Part shown: one piece after another, positions 25,265 through 34,932 of the stretch | Position numbering within the stretch: the stretch's first letter is position 1 | How the letters are laid out: each line of letters starts with the position of its first letter | Origin: Phycisphaerales bacterium | Lineage (GTDB): Bacteria; Planctomycetota; Phycisphaerae; Phycisphaerales; UBA1924 | NCBI GenBank assembly: GCA_029260295.1 | Contig: JAJDDN010000002.1 | Location: 186,001 to 250,000 of the forward strand | Direction: 5' to 3' | Length of the DNA stretch: 64,000 bases | Position numbers and translations under genes: made by a program | The notes under the pieces: model-generated | What the model saw: only the letters and a program-made list of their open reading frames with translations | The model's database searches: none | Told to the model about the DNA's origin: nothing

Positions 25265-26473
25265 ATGGCCAAGCAAACGATCGCAAATACCGAGGTTTCC
25301 GGCAAACGGGTCCTGATCCGTGTGGACTTCAATGTGCCTCTTGATGGTTCAAATATTACGGATGATCGGCGGATCGTCGCGGCACTGCCGACCATCAAAT
25401 CGGTGATTGATCGCGGTGGCAAGGCTGTGCTGATGTCGCACCTTGGTCGTCCTGCGGGCAAAGGATACGAGGAAGCGTACTCGATGGCGCCGATCGCCAA
25501 GCGGCTCGGGGAGTTGTTGGGCAAAGATGTGTTGATCCCTGCCAAGAACTGCAAGGACGAGGCGATTGGAACAGCGGTTGATGCGATGAATGACGGGGAT
25601 GTGATCCTGCTCGAGAACCTCCGCTTCCATGGCTGCGAGAAACGGTGCGAAGTAGACTTCGCTGGGCAGCTCGCGGCTCTTGGTGATATCTATGTCAACG
25701 ACGCGTTTGGGACCTGCCACCGCGAGCACACCTCGATGGTTGGCGTGCCTCAGGCGATGGGCAACAAGCCCAAGGTTGCGGGATTCTTGGTTGAGAAAGA
25801 GATCGCGTATCTGAGTGATGCGTTGGCTGATCCGGGTCGGCCGTTTACGGTGATCCTGGGCGGGGCCAAGGTGAGTGATAAGCTGCCGGCCATTGAGAAC
25901 CTGCTGCCCAAGGCGGACCATATTCTGGTCGGCGGGGCGATGGCGTACACCTTCCTCGTTGCTCTTGGGCACGAGGTTGGCAAGTCAATGGTTCAAGATT
26001 CGATGGTCAAGGAAGCGAAGCGGATAATCGAGCTCGCGGCTGAATCCAAGACGGATCTGCACTTCCCGGAGGATCATATTTGTTCGACGATGTTTGCTGA
26101 GCAGGCCGGGGATATCGAGGTGTTTGACGACCAGATCGAGGACGGGTACATGGGGCTTGATATTGGGCCCAAGACCGCGGCTCGGTACAGCCAGATCATC
26201 AAGGGCTCTAAGACCGTGATCTGGAACGGGCCGATGGGCGTGTTTGAGTGGGCGCCGTTCAAGATGGGCACCAAGCTGGTTGCCGAGGCGGTCGCTGATG
26301 CAACGAGCGAACACGGCGCGGTGACAGTTGTCGGTGGCGGGGATTCCGCTGCGGCTGCGGAGATCTTTGGTGTTGCTGATCGGCTGTCGCATGTGTCTAC
26401 GGGCGGCGGGGCGAGTCTTGAGATGCTTGAGGGCAAGTCGTTCAAGGCGATGGAACTGCTGGACGATGCGTAA
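25265..26473 (+). CDS. pgk: Phosphoglycerate kinase
   Basis: 402 residues from the second of two adjacent ATGs (GGAGG lies 6 bases upstream of it). Signatures include KRVLIRVDFNVPL, LMSHLGRPAG, DVILLENLRFH, YVNDAFGTCHREHTSMVG, and the nucleotide site ending in TVVGGGDSAAAAE and HVSTGGGASLEMLEG. It makes ATP from 1,3-bisphosphoglycerate in glycolysis. It stands as a single gene between the atpH terminator and convergent mutL. Confidence 0.97.
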   Translation: MAKQTIANTEVSGKRVLIRVDFNVPLDGSNITDDRRIVAALPTIKSVIDRGGKAVLMSHLGRPAGKGYEEAYSMAPIAKRLGELLGKDVLIPAKNCKDEAIGTAVDAMNDGDVILLENLRFHGCEKRCEVDFAGQLAALGDIYVNDAFGTCHREHTSMVGVPQAMGNKPKVAGFLVEKEIAYLSDALADPGRPFTVILGGAKVSDKLPAIENLLPKADHILVGGAMAYTFLVALGHEVGKSMVQDSMVKEAKRIIELAAESKTDLHFPEDHICSTMFAEQAGDIEVFDDQIEDGYMGLDIGPKTAARYSQIIKGSKTVIWNGPMGVFEWAPFKMGTKLVAEAVADATSEHGAVTVVGGGDSAAAAEIFGVADRLSHVSTGGGASLEMLEGKSFKAMELLDDA

Positions 26474-26480
26474 TTAGTGA

Positions 26481-28322
26481 CTAGCGTCGATCAAAGAGGC
26501 GTTCGAGATCTTCGATGCTGAGGCGGACGGTTGTTGGGCGGCCGTGGGGGCAAGACGCGGCCCGATCGGTGGTGTCGCGGAGGGCCACGATCTCGGCGAG
26601 TTCGGTTTCGCTGAGTGTGTCGCCGGCTTTGATCGCGGCCTTGCAGGACATCATGTCGAGGATTTCGTGGAGGGCCTCTTCTTTACTTGGGACGAATCCC
26701 TCGCGCTCGATGCGTTCGAAGAGGTCGTCGAGGAATGCTCCCGGATCGACATTGCGTGAGAGCAGGAAGGTCGGGACGCTGGAGACCCCCACTGATCGCG
26801 GACCCATCGGTGCTGCGCTGATGCCGATGCGGGTGAAGAGTTCATCGAGTTCATCGAACTCGTCGATGATCCCCGGCGCAACCTCGACGACGATTGGAGT
26901 CAGGAGCCCTTGCTGCTCCAGTGCGCCCGCGTTGGTAACACGGCTCAGGAGCTTGTTGAACATCATGCGTTCGTGGAGTGCGTGCTGATCGATGATCAGC
27001 ATGCCTTGCTCGTCTTGGATCGCGAGGTAGCTGGAATGGATCTGGAGGACATTGGTTTTGTTGACGATCGGTGGAAGGAGGCGATCTTCGGTCTGTGGTG
27101 TTGGGAGCGGATTGAATGTTGGGAGGTCCGGAGTTTGGAGGACTTCGGTAAGCTTCGATCGCAGGTCGGATTTGTTGGCGGCTGGTGTTGTGTTGAGATA
27201 CTCAACGATGCGGTCGACCTGTTGTTCGACCGGTTGGACCGAAGGCATGATCGCCATTGGCCCGCCAGCATTCGGCAGGATTGAAAGCACCGATGGGGTG
27301 ACATCGGCTTGGGCGAGGGCGTCGCGGATGCCGTGGTAGACGGCCCGGTGGACCATGGACTGATCGCGGAAGCGGACTTCGAGCTTGGCCGGGTGGACAT
27401 TGACATCCACGGCGCTGGGTGCCATCTCGATCATCAAGACCGCTGTCGGATGCTTACCGGGTTCGATGAGCCCTCGGTACGCCTCGCGGATGGCGTGGGT
27501 GACGGTGCGATCGCGGATTGTCCGGCCGTTGAGGAAGACATGCTGAGCCTTCGAGGTCGCCCTTGCGATCGAGGGGAGCCCGACGAGCCCCCACATCAGG
27601 ACGCCTCGCGTGTTGTCGTATTGATCGACATGGACTTCGACGAGTTGGGATTCGAGTTCTTTGCCGAGGATTGCTAGGGCGCGTTCCTTTGGTGATTGGT
27701 TTGGCGGAAGATCGAGCTTGACCTTGTCGTCGCCGAGACAGCGGACACCGATGAGCGGGTTGGCCATCGCGAGATCGCGGAGCCACTCCAAGCATCGGGT
27801 TTGCTCGGTCGTTGGTGTGCGGAGGAACTTGCGACGGGCGGGGGTGTTGAAGAACAGGTTGCGGACTTCGATCATCGTGCCGACGGGACAACCCGCTGGG
27901 ATGGGCTCATGGATCTCATCACCCGCGGCGTGGATGGATTGGCCTTCGTCGGACTCGTTTGATCTTGAGTGGATGGTAACGCGAGCGACCGAGGCGATGG
28001 ATGCGAGGGCTTCGCCTCTGAATCCCATGGTGGAGATTTTGTCGAGGTCTTCAGACTCAGCGATCTTGCTGGTCGCGTGCGGGGAGAGGGCGAGGCGTAT
28101 TTGGTCGTTGGCGATGCCGCAGCCGTTGTCGGTGATGCGGACGAGTTCGATGCCCCCGGCTTCGAGCTCAACGGTAATCTTGGTCGCGCCGGCGTCGATG
28201 GAGTTCTCGACGAGTTCTTTGAGGACCGAGGCGGGGCGTTCGATGACCTCGCCGGCGGCGATCTGGTTGACCAGCAGTGGCGGGAGCTGGCGGATTACGG
28301 GCTGGGTCGATTGGATGGTCAC
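26481..28322 (-). CDS. mutL: DNA mismatch repair protein MutL
   Basis: 613 residues from a GTG at 28322; the start is uncertain because the frame stays open to 28379 and no ribosome site is clear. The GHKL ATPase motifs are LVENSIDAGAT, ITDNGCGI and MGFRGEAL. A proline-rich linker leads to the C-terminal dimerisation and endonuclease domain with DQHALHERMMFN, ACKAAIKAG and CPHGRPT. In the DQHA(x2)E(x4)E metal motif the final Glu is Asn here. It couples MutS mismatch recognition to strand removal. Confidence 0.93.
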   Translation of the reverse strand: MTIQSTQPVIRQLPPLLVNQIAAGEVIERPASVLKELVENSIDAGATKITVELEAGGIELVRITDNGCGIANDQIRLALSPHATSKIAESEDLDKISTMGFRGEALASIASVARVTIHSRSNESDEGQSIHAAGDEIHEPIPAGCPVGTMIEVRNLFFNTPARRKFLRTPTTEQTRCLEWLRDLAMANPLIGVRCLGDDKVKLDLPPNQSPKERALAILGKELESQLVEVHVDQYDNTRGVLMWGLVGLPSIARATSKAQHVFLNGRTIRDRTVTHAIREAYRGLIEPGKHPTAVLMIEMAPSAVDVNVHPAKLEVRFRDQSMVHRAVYHGIRDALAQADVTPSVLSILPNAGGPMAIMPSVQPVEQQVDRIVEYLNTTPAANKSDLRSKLTEVLQTPDLPTFNPLPTPQTEDRLLPPIVNKTNVLQIHSSYLAIQDEQGMLIIDQHALHERMMFNKLLSRVTNAGALEQQGLLTPIVVEVAPGIIDEFDELDELFTRIGISAAPMGPRSVGVSSVPTFLLSRNVDPGAFLDDLFERIEREGFVPSKEEALHEILDMMSCKAAIKAGDTLSETELAEIVALRDTTDRAASCPHGRPTTVRLSIEDLERLFDRR

Positions 28323-28389
28323 AGGGGGATGATATGCGAGATATAACTGGCAAGACCCCCTCCAACCGCGACCCCCCAAAGCGCGGCCA

Positions 28390-28412
28390 CCTCCCCCGCT
28401 AGGCGGGGGAGG
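28390..28412. repeat. Perfect GC-rich palindrome upstream of mutL/HIT
   Basis: CCTCCCCCGC and GCGGGGGAGG form a perfect 10-bp stem around TAG, between the divergent mutL and HIT-protein genes. No T tract on either strand. It may be an interspersed palindrome or part of a shared control region. Confidence 0.6.
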
Positions 28413-28457
28413 AGCAAGAAAGAGGATTGGTTTGTGTCGATGGGCCTAGTATGGGCT

Positions 28458-28877
28458 ATGAGTGACACCATTTTTTCCAAAATCATCCGCAACGAGATCC
28501 CCGCACACCGGATTTACGAGGACGATTTCGTCATCGCGATCCTGGATATTGGGCCTTTGTCTGAAGGGCACGCGTTGGTGATCCCCAAGGAACCCGCGGC
28601 AACAATCGATGAGCTGTCCGATGATCACGCGGCGGCGGTCGGGCGGGTGCTGCCTCGGATTACGCGGGCTATTAAGAAGGTCACCGGGGCGACTGCGGTC
28701 AATATTCTGCAGAACAACGGTGCGGCCGCGGGGCAGGCGGTGGACCATGTCCACTTCCATATCATCCCACGGTTTCCCGATCGGGCTGAAGAAGGACTGG
28801 CGTTTGGCTGGAAGCCTGGGGATCTTTCGCAAGAAGGTGCCCTTGAGCTGGGCAAGCAGATCAAGCGGCTGCTCTGA
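28458..28877 (+). CDS. HIT family nucleotide-binding hydrolase
   Basis: 139 residues from the ATG at 28458. The histidine triad is HVHFHIIPRF (the HxHxHxx motif), preceded by the typical FSKIIRNEIPAHRIYEDD start and GHALVIPKE. HIT proteins of the Hint branch hydrolyse AMP-lysine, AMP-N or dinucleotide substrates. The gene is divergent from mutL and ends 4 bases before the convergent birA stop. Confidence 0.92.
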   Translation: MSDTIFSKIIRNEIPAHRIYEDDFVIAILDIGPLSEGHALVIPKEPAATIDELSDDHAAAVGRVLPRITRAIKKVTGATAVNILQNNGAAAGQAVDHVHFHIIPRFPDRAEEGLAFGWKPGDLSQEGALELGKQIKRLL

Positions 28878-28881
28878 TCGA

Positions 28882-29679
28882 TTAGACTAATCTGGTTTGT
28901 TCGACGGGGAGTGAAACTTCGCCCCCCCCAAGGGTTGTTTGCACACAGACTTCTTTGAGCGGGTCGATGCTGAGAACAGTTCCGGTGTGGGGCTGGTTGT
29001 TGTAGACGAATTTTTTATCGTGGCCGACGAGAGCGTCATGCTGTGTCCAGTGCTGAATCACTTGGACTTCGGTGGCGACGCTGAACCAATGGTTAAGTGA
29101 TTCGATGAGCTTGCACGCGATGTCGATGCGCGTTGTTTCGCTACCAAGCTGGGCGAGGGAGATGGCGGAGTCTTTGATTGATGGGTGGAAGTCAGCCTCG
29201 GATTGCAGGCAGTTGATCCCGATGCCGATGACGATGGAGTCGCGGGAGTGTTCGATAAGAATGCCGGCGATTTTTTTCTGCGTATTCCCCACTGCTATCA
29301 CGATGTCGTTGGGCCATTTGATTTTGATTGGGTGGTCTTTGGCAAAATGCGTAATCGTATCGAGGGCCGCGAGTCCTGCTCGGGCGGCGAGGTTTGGGTT
29401 ATTGAGGCTCAAAAACTCGGGGCCGATGGCGAAGGAGCAAGGGAGGGTGAGGCCGCTGGAGTCATACCAGTTGTTAGCGCGTTGGCCACGGCCCATGGTT
29501 TGATTTGATGCGATGACCACAGTTGCGGGGTGGTCTTTGGGCAAACCGATGCACGCGCGGGCGGCGGCGTCTTGGGTGCTTTGGGTTTCTTGGATGACTA
29601 TGACACGATCGAATAAAGTGTCTTTGATTGCAGCTTCAAGACGATCTGGCCAGGTTGTGATATTCTCGCTCTGGGTCAC
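28882..29679 (-). CDS. birA: Biotin-[acetyl-CoA carboxylase] ligase, no HTH
   Basis: 265 residues. The biotinyl-AMP loop GRGQRANNWYDSSG, the SFAIGPEFL strand and KWPNDI are BirA/LplA catalytic signatures, and a small SH3-like C-terminal domain follows. The N-terminal helix-turn-helix of E. coli BirA is absent, so it is a ligase only and not a repressor. It attaches biotin to carboxylase carrier proteins. Its start overlaps the nadC stop by four bases, so the two are cotranscribed. Confidence 0.92.
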   Translation of the reverse strand: MTQSENITTWPDRLEAAIKDTLFDRVIVIQETQSTQDAAARACIGLPKDHPATVVIASNQTMGRGQRANNWYDSSGLTLPCSFAIGPEFLSLNNPNLAARAGLAALDTITHFAKDHPIKIKWPNDIVIAVGNTQKKIAGILIEHSRDSIVIGIGINCLQSEADFHPSIKDSAISLAQLGSETTRIDIACKLIESLNHWFSVATEVQVIQHWTQHDALVGHDKKFVYNNQPHTGTVLSIDPLKEVCVQTTLGGGEVSLPVEQTRLV

Positions 29680-30647
29680 TGTGTATCGAGTCCAATATCG
29701 AGACTGACAGCTTGATGGGTGAGCCCGCCGATGGAAATTCGGTCAACGCCGGTTTTGGCGATTGCGGGGAGTGTGGATTCGTTGATACCGCCTGAGGCCT
29801 CAAGTTGGAGCGAGGGATTCGCATCGTTTCGCAACGCGACGGCTTGGGTGAGTGTCTCGGGGGGCATGTTGTCTAGGAGGACGATGTCGACGGTGCCCTG
29901 CTTGAGCGCGAGCACCCATTGGAGTTGTACTAATGTGTCAACTTCGACCTGGACGAACTCGAGGTTCTGCTGGCGAGCTTTGGTTGATGCAGATTGGATG
30001 CGGTCTTTGAAGGCGGCTTCGCCCAGACCCACGAGGTGGTTGTCTTTGATGAGGAGCGCGTCGAAGAGTCCCATGCGATGGCTGGTGCCGCCGCCGCAGC
30101 GGACAGCGTATTTTTCGAACACACGGAGGCCGGGCGTGGTCTTGCGCGTATCACAGATTTTGGCGTTGGTGCCGCTTGCGAGTTGGACGAAGTGATTGGT
30201 GCGCGTCGCGATGCCGCTCATTCGGGAGACGAGATTGAGCAGGGTGCGTTCGACCCGGACGAGTGCGATGGACGAACCGGTGAGGGTGCCGAGGGTGTTA
30301 CCGGGATTGACGGAAGCACCATCTTCACTTTGGGGGGTCCATTGGAGATTCTCACCAGGGCGGACGAATATGCTCAGGATATCGGGGACGAACGCAAGGC
30401 CCGCGACGGTGCCCGGATCGCGCATGACGAGCTTGGCGGTAGAGGATTGATCTGGGGAAAACATGAGCTGCCCGGTCCAATCTTGCCCCTCTGGACCGAG
30501 GTCTTCTGCGAAGGCGATTTGGAGGGCTCTTTGGACCAATCCCGTCTGACGGATGGATGACGCAAGTTCTGTCAGAGGCAGATTATGCGCACATTTCTGG
30601 TGGCACTCTTGAGAGGCTTTGGTGTCTGCGGCTTTGTGGCTGGTCAT
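29676..30647 (-). CDS. nadC: Nicotinate-nucleotide pyrophosphorylase (quinolinate phosphoribosyltransferase)
   Basis: 323 residues from the ATG at 30647; an in-frame ATG at 30680 is possible. FAEDLGPEGQDWTG, RTLLNLVSRMSGIAT, DTRKTTPGLRVFEKYAVRCG and LIKDNHL are QPRTase signatures that bind quinolinate and PRPP; LEASGGINEST closes the barrel. It forms nicotinate mononucleotide in de novo NAD synthesis. It heads a two-gene unit with birA; no nadA or nadB is near. Confidence 0.95.
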   Translation of the reverse strand: MTSHKAADTKASQECHQKCAHNLPLTELASSIRQTGLVQRALQIAFAEDLGPEGQDWTGQLMFSPDQSSTAKLVMRDPGTVAGLAFVPDILSIFVRPGENLQWTPQSEDGASVNPGNTLGTLTGSSIALVRVERTLLNLVSRMSGIATRTNHFVQLASGTNAKICDTRKTTPGLRVFEKYAVRCGGGTSHRMGLFDALLIKDNHLVGLGEAAFKDRIQSASTKARQQNLEFVQVEVDTLVQLQWVLALKQGTVDIVLLDNMPPETLTQAVALRNDANPSLQLEASGGINESTLPAIAKTGVDRISIGGLTHQAVSLDIGLDTQ

Positions 30648-30750
30648 GGTGAACTGTAGACCAATTGGTGGCCCTATCATCGCATTCGGTATACAAACAG
30701 CGGATCTAGAGGGCTAGGATCGGTGTTTGGTATCATGAAAGGATTTTTCC

Positions 30751-31533
30751 ATGGGCCTTTTGGATGGTAAAGTTGGGCTAGTCGTCGGCGTCGCGAACGA
30801 TCGTTCGTACGCATGGCATATCGCCAAGGCGATCACCGAGCACGGCGGACAGTGCGCCTACTCCCATATCCCCGGCGAAAAGAACGCCCGTCGTACCGGA
30901 CGCGCGGCCGCGAAGATCCATGCAGATCCAACACTCTACGAATGCGACGCGGGCTCCGATGAGAGCCTCGACGCACTCTTCGAGAGCTACGCCAAAGACC
31001 ACGATCGGTTGGATTTTTTGGTCCACTCGATCGCGTACGCGGATCGGGACTGGCTCCAGATGGGCAAGTTTGTCCAGACCCCTCGCAAGGCGTATTTGGA
31101 GGCGATCGACATCTCCGCTTACACACTCGTCGCGATGGCTAATCGCGCAAGACCCCTCATGGCCAAGAACGGTGGCGGATCGATTATGTCGATGAGCTAC
31201 TACGGCTCCGAAAAAGTGATCCTCGGGTACAATGTCATGGCTGTTGCCAAGTCGTGCCTGGAGACCAGCACACGCTACCTCGCCAACGAACTCGGCCAAG
31301 ACGGCATCCGGGTCAACACGATCTCTGGTGGCTATCTCCGGACGCTTGCAAGCACCGCAGTTGGTGGCGCCGACGGGCTCGAAGAAGAAGCCATCGAAAA
31401 GGCACCACTTCGCCGAACGACCAAGGGCTCGGATGTTGGGAGTACCGCGGTGTACCTGGCCTCGGAACTCTCGTGCGGCGTGACGGGTGAGAATATTTAT
31501 GTCGATTGCGGCGTTAATATCATCGGTGCGTAG
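30751..31533 (+). CDS. fabI: Enoyl-[acyl-carrier-protein] reductase (NADH)
   Basis: 260 residues; GAAAGGA upstream. The FabI-type dinucleotide loop is GVANDRSYAWHIAK, which differs from the GxxxGxG of general SDRs. The catalytic pair is in YNVMAVAK (Tyr-x6-Lys), with SIAYADRD and NTISGGYLRTLA also typical. It performs the last reduction of each fatty-acid elongation cycle. It is monocistronic and divergent from nadC. Confidence 0.95.
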   Translation: MGLLDGKVGLVVGVANDRSYAWHIAKAITEHGGQCAYSHIPGEKNARRTGRAAAKIHADPTLYECDAGSDESLDALFESYAKDHDRLDFLVHSIAYADRDWLQMGKFVQTPRKAYLEAIDISAYTLVAMANRARPLMAKNGGGSIMSMSYYGSEKVILGYNVMAVAKSCLETSTRYLANELGQDGIRVNTISGGYLRTLASTAVGGADGLEEEAIEKAPLRRTTKGSDVGSTAVYLASELSCGVTGENIYVDCGVNIIGA

Positions 31534-31633
31534 ATCGCCAACAGGGCCGATTCACCCTAACAAACCATAAAATTTGTGGATTGATTGTGGATTTAGGTGG
31601 CGATGCGCCACGGGTGAATCCGATACTTTATCT

Positions 31634-31933
31634 ATGACCGGAGCAATCAACAACCTGGCCTCAAGTCTTGCTGGCGCACCGGCTTCGAGCAATGCGGCTG
31701 CTCGCAAGCAGCAGGCCGAGGACACCGATAAGTCGCGCCGTCGCGGCAGGGTCCACGATAGTTATCAGGCGGCCGTCGAACACATCGAGCAGATCGATGC
31801 GGTGCGGAGTCTTGCCGATGCGAGTCAGGAAGAAGCCCACGAGGATCGACAGGAGCATGTAATCGGGTACACGGCCAACCGGGGACGCGGGCAGCATGAC
31901 GACGGGAAGCCCCGGCTTGATCTCAACGCCTAA
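31634..31933 (+). CDS. Small conserved hydrophilic protein
   Basis: 99 residues from the ATG at 31634. It is charged and low in hydrophobics, with a SRRRGRVHDSYQAAVEHIEQIDAVRSL core and a disordered Gly/Arg-rich C-terminus. Proteins with this layout (MxGxINNLxxSLAG start and EEAHEDRQE) recur in planctomycetes as far as I recall, without known function. No Shine-Dalgarno is visible. It ends before a bidirectional terminator. Confidence 0.65.
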   Translation: MTGAINNLASSLAGAPASSNAAARKQQAEDTDKSRRRGRVHDSYQAAVEHIEQIDAVRSLADASQEEAHEDRQEHVIGYTANRGRGQHDDGKPRLDLNA

Positions 31934-31949
31934 ATCATCCTCTAAATAA

Positions 31950-31974
31950 AAACGCCTCCGTCAAGGAGGCGTTT
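31950..31974. terminator. Bidirectional terminator
   Basis: AAACGCCTCC (31950-31959) pairs with GGAGGCGTTT (31965-31974) around GTCAA. An A-rich run lies on the left side and T-rich GTGTTTTT on the right, so it can end both the rightward small gene and the leftward sdhB message. Confidence 0.88.
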
Positions 31975-31995
31975 GTGTTTTTGGATTCGACCGGC

Positions 31996-32844
31996 TTACT
32001 TACCGGTGAAGAATTTTTTGATCGAATGAACCGTCGCGCTGCGGCCGATGGCGGCGATGGACTCTGTCAGGGGGATGCCCTTGGGGCAGACCTTGACGCA
32101 GTTCTGTGAGTTGCCGCAGTCTTGGATGCCGCCTGGGCCTGTCAAGGTATCCATGCGTTCGTCCTTGAGGCGTTTGCCGGTGCCGTGCTCGTTGAAGAGG
32201 CGGGCTTGGGACACGGCTTGCGGGCCGATGAAGCTTCCTTCCCAGTTCTTCTCGTCGTCTTGCTTGGTGAACTGTGGGCATGCGTCAACGCAGCAGCCGC
32301 AGGTCATGCACTCGCTGAGGGCGTAGCGCATTTGTTGATGTTCGTGTGATTCTTGTGGGCCGGCACCCAGGTTGTAGGTGCCATCGATGGGGACCCATGC
32401 TTTGACGCGTTCGAGTGCGTTGAACATGCGGGTGCGGTCGACCCAGAGGTCGCGGATGACGGGGAACTTGACCATTGGTTCAAGAACGACCTCGTCGCCC
32501 TCTCTTGGGGCGTACTCGTCGATCAAACATGAGCACGACTGACGGACGCGGCCGTTGATGACCATGGTGCAGGCGCCGCAGACTTCTTCGAGGCAGTTGG
32601 AGTCCCAGACGACGGGGGTGGTCACTTTGCCATCGGTGGTGACGGGGTTGGCAGCGATCCAGTTGAGCGAGGAGATGACATTAGACCCCGGCTCTGTGGG
32701 AACTTTGAATGACTCCCATCGCCAGGGCTTGCCTGGGCCGTCGCAGCGTTTGATCTTGAAGATCACACTGCGACCAACGACAGCCACCTTGCGGTTGGCC
32801 TTGCGCTCGTCTGATCCGATGATGCTTGCTTGGGCGGCTCCCAT
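31996..32844 (-). CDS. sdhB: Succinate dehydrogenase/fumarate reductase iron-sulfur subunit
   Basis: 282 residues. The plant-type [2Fe-2S] site is SNCLEEVCGACTMVINGR followed by a later Cys. The C-terminal half has CMTCGCCVDACP ([4Fe-4S]) and CGNSQNCVKVCPKG ([3Fe-4S] and the last 4Fe ligand). It relays electrons from SdhA FAD to the membrane quinone. It is the last gene of sdhC-sdhA-sdhB, 50 bases after sdhA. Confidence 0.95.
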   Translation of the reverse strand: MGAAQASIIGSDERKANRKVAVVGRSVIFKIKRCDGPGKPWRWESFKVPTEPGSNVISSLNWIAANPVTTDGKVTTPVVWDSNCLEEVCGACTMVINGRVRQSCSCLIDEYAPREGDEVVLEPMVKFPVIRDLWVDRTRMFNALERVKAWVPIDGTYNLGAGPQESHEHQQMRYALSECMTCGCCVDACPQFTKQDDEKNWEGSFIGPQAVSQARLFNEHGTGKRLKDERMDTLTGPGGIQDCGNSQNCVKVCPKGIPLTESIAAIGRSATVHSIKKFFTGK

Positions 32845-32894
32845 GATTCAATCCTTTATCTCATGACAAGATGAACAGTCTCTTGCTGAATGCT

Positions 32895-34865
32895 TTATGC
32901 GTTGGCTGGTTCTGCGGTCTTTGTATCGGTCTTTTCTGGTGCGGTCTTGCCATAGGTTCGCGGGCGGAGTTTGACGAGCCCTGCTTTGACGGGGACGAAC
33001 TCGATGTCCGACTTGCCCGTGGCGGCGTTGAACTTGGCGAGCGATGCCTTCCAGAACTTGTCGTCGTCGCGTTCGGGGAAGTCTGTCCGGTAGTGGCTGC
33101 CACGCGATTCTTCGCGGAGGAGCCCGGCTTTGGCGATTGCCTCGGCGAGGATCAGCATGTCCCCCACTGTTCGCGTGAAGCTGAGCGACTGGTTGGTCCA
33201 CATCGCGCCGTCTCCGAGCTCGACATTCTTGAATCGAGCGGAGAGTTCGTCGAGCTTTGTAAGACATTTTTCGAGCCCGGCCTTGGTTTTGACGACGGTC
33301 GATTGGGCGTTCATGATTTCGCCCATCTCGAAGGCGATCTGGTAGGGGTTGTTCTCTTTGTTGCCGGTGCTCTTTGCGGTCGTGGCCAGCAGGGCATCGT
33401 GCTTCTCTTGTTCCTTCTTGGTGGCGGCATCGAAGACTGATTGGTCGACCTCGGATGCTGGTTTGAAGTTCTCGTCGCGGATGTAGTTGACGACCGAGAC
33501 ACCATTGCAGATGCCATCGAAGATGCAACTCAGGAGTGCGTTTGCGCCGAGCCGGGTCGCACCGTGGTAGGCGAAGTTGACCTCGCCGAAGGCGTACAGA
33601 CCAGTAATGTTGGTCATCGCGTTGTTGGGCGCACCTTGCTTGAGTCCATGACCGATTTCGGTGCCGATGGGGATTTCGCCGTTGGGCTTGTGCTCTGTTC
33701 TTGGTTCGCTTGGCTGGTAGTCGCCGGCGGTGTAGGTGGTCCACATCCCGCCCATTGAGTAGTGGACTGCGGGGAAGATTTTCATTGGGAAGAAGCGTGG
33801 GTCTTCGCCTGCAAACTTCTCGTAGATGTCGAGGATGCCGCCGAGTTTTTCGGTGAGGTAGTCGGGGTCCATGTGGGTGAGGTCGAGGTAGACCTGGTTG
33901 ATGCCATCGACGCCCATGCCTTCGTTGACGCAGACATCGAAGATTTCGCGGGTCGCGATGTCGCGGGGGACGAGATTGCCGTACTTGGGGTAGCGTTCTT
34001 CGAGGATGTAGTAGCGTTCGTCTTCGGGGATGTCCGCTGGTTTGCGGGTGTCGCCGATTTTGCTTGGGACCCAGACGCGTCCGCCTTCGCCGCGGGCGGA
34101 CTCGGACATGAGTCGGCACTTGTCGGCACCGGGGATGGCGGTTGGGTGGACCTGGATCATCTCGGCGTTGCCGTACCATGCGCCGGCCTGGTAGCAGCGT
34201 GACGCGGCACCACCGGTACAGATGACGGAGTTGGTGGACTTGCCGAAGACTAAGCCACAGCCGCCGGTCGCCATAATCACGGCGTCGCCGCGGAACGACC
34301 GGATCTGCATCGTCCGCATGTCTTGTGCGACGATACCGACTGCTCGTTTGTTGTCGCCTTCACCCTCGGTGATCGGGTAGAGGAACTCCCAGAAGTTGTA
34401 CTCGGTGACTTTGCCTTCGGAGACATAGCGTCGGTTCTGCTCGTCGAGTGCGTAGAGGAGTTGCTGCCCGGTGGTCGCGCCCGAGAAGTGGGTGCGGCGG
34501 AAGAGCGAACCGCCGAAGAGACGGAGATCGCGGTAGCCCTCGCTTGAACGGTTGAATGGCACGCCCATGCGATCGAGGAGATCGATGATCTTGGGGGCCC
34601 AGTTGGTCATTTCCAATACCGGGTGCTGGTCTTGGAGGAAGTCGCCGCCGATGAGGGTTTCGTCGAAGTGCTGGTATTCTGAGTATCCCTGCTGGCGCGC
34701 GACCTCGTTGCAGGCGTTGATGCCGCCCTGGGCGCACACGGAGTGCGAGCGTTTGACGGGGACCATCGAGAAGAGATCGACGGGGACGCCGGCTTCGGCG
34801 ATGCGGATCGATGCGGCCAGTCCTGCCAGCCCGCCTCCGACGACGATTACTCTTTGCTCATTCAT
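32895..34865 (-). CDS. sdhA: Succinate dehydrogenase flavoprotein subunit
   Basis: 656 residues. The FAD Rossmann motif is VVGGGLAGLAASIRIAE at the N-terminus; the His that takes covalent FAD lies in RSHSVCAQGG. HYSMGGMWT and HGATRLGANALL hold active-site His and Arg residues. The length suits the Bacillus/epsilon-type SdhA found with a single five-helix SdhC. It oxidises succinate to fumarate in the TCA cycle. Confidence 0.96.
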   Translation of the reverse strand: MNEQRVIVVGGGLAGLAASIRIAEAGVPVDLFSMVPVKRSHSVCAQGGINACNEVARQQGYSEYQHFDETLIGGDFLQDQHPVLEMTNWAPKIIDLLDRMGVPFNRSSEGYRDLRLFGGSLFRRTHFSGATTGQQLLYALDEQNRRYVSEGKVTEYNFWEFLYPITEGEGDNKRAVGIVAQDMRTMQIRSFRGDAVIMATGGCGLVFGKSTNSVICTGGAASRCYQAGAWYGNAEMIQVHPTAIPGADKCRLMSESARGEGGRVWVPSKIGDTRKPADIPEDERYYILEERYPKYGNLVPRDIATREIFDVCVNEGMGVDGINQVYLDLTHMDPDYLTEKLGGILDIYEKFAGEDPRFFPMKIFPAVHYSMGGMWTTYTAGDYQPSEPRTEHKPNGEIPIGTEIGHGLKQGAPNNAMTNITGLYAFGEVNFAYHGATRLGANALLSCIFDGICNGVSVVNYIRDENFKPASEVDQSVFDAATKKEQEKHDALLATTAKSTGNKENNPYQIAFEMGEIMNAQSTVVKTKAGLEKCLTKLDELSARFKNVELGDGAMWTNQSLSFTRTVGDMLILAEAIAKAGLLREESRGSHYRTDFPERDDDKFWKASLAKFNAATGKSDIEFVPVKAGLVKLRPRTYGKTAPEKTDTKTAEPANA

Positions 34866-34932
34866 TTCATATCCTCGATTTGTCTAAGTCTAAAGTCTTT
34901 TTGAATCATTGCACACAAGAGCTGAAGTCTGG

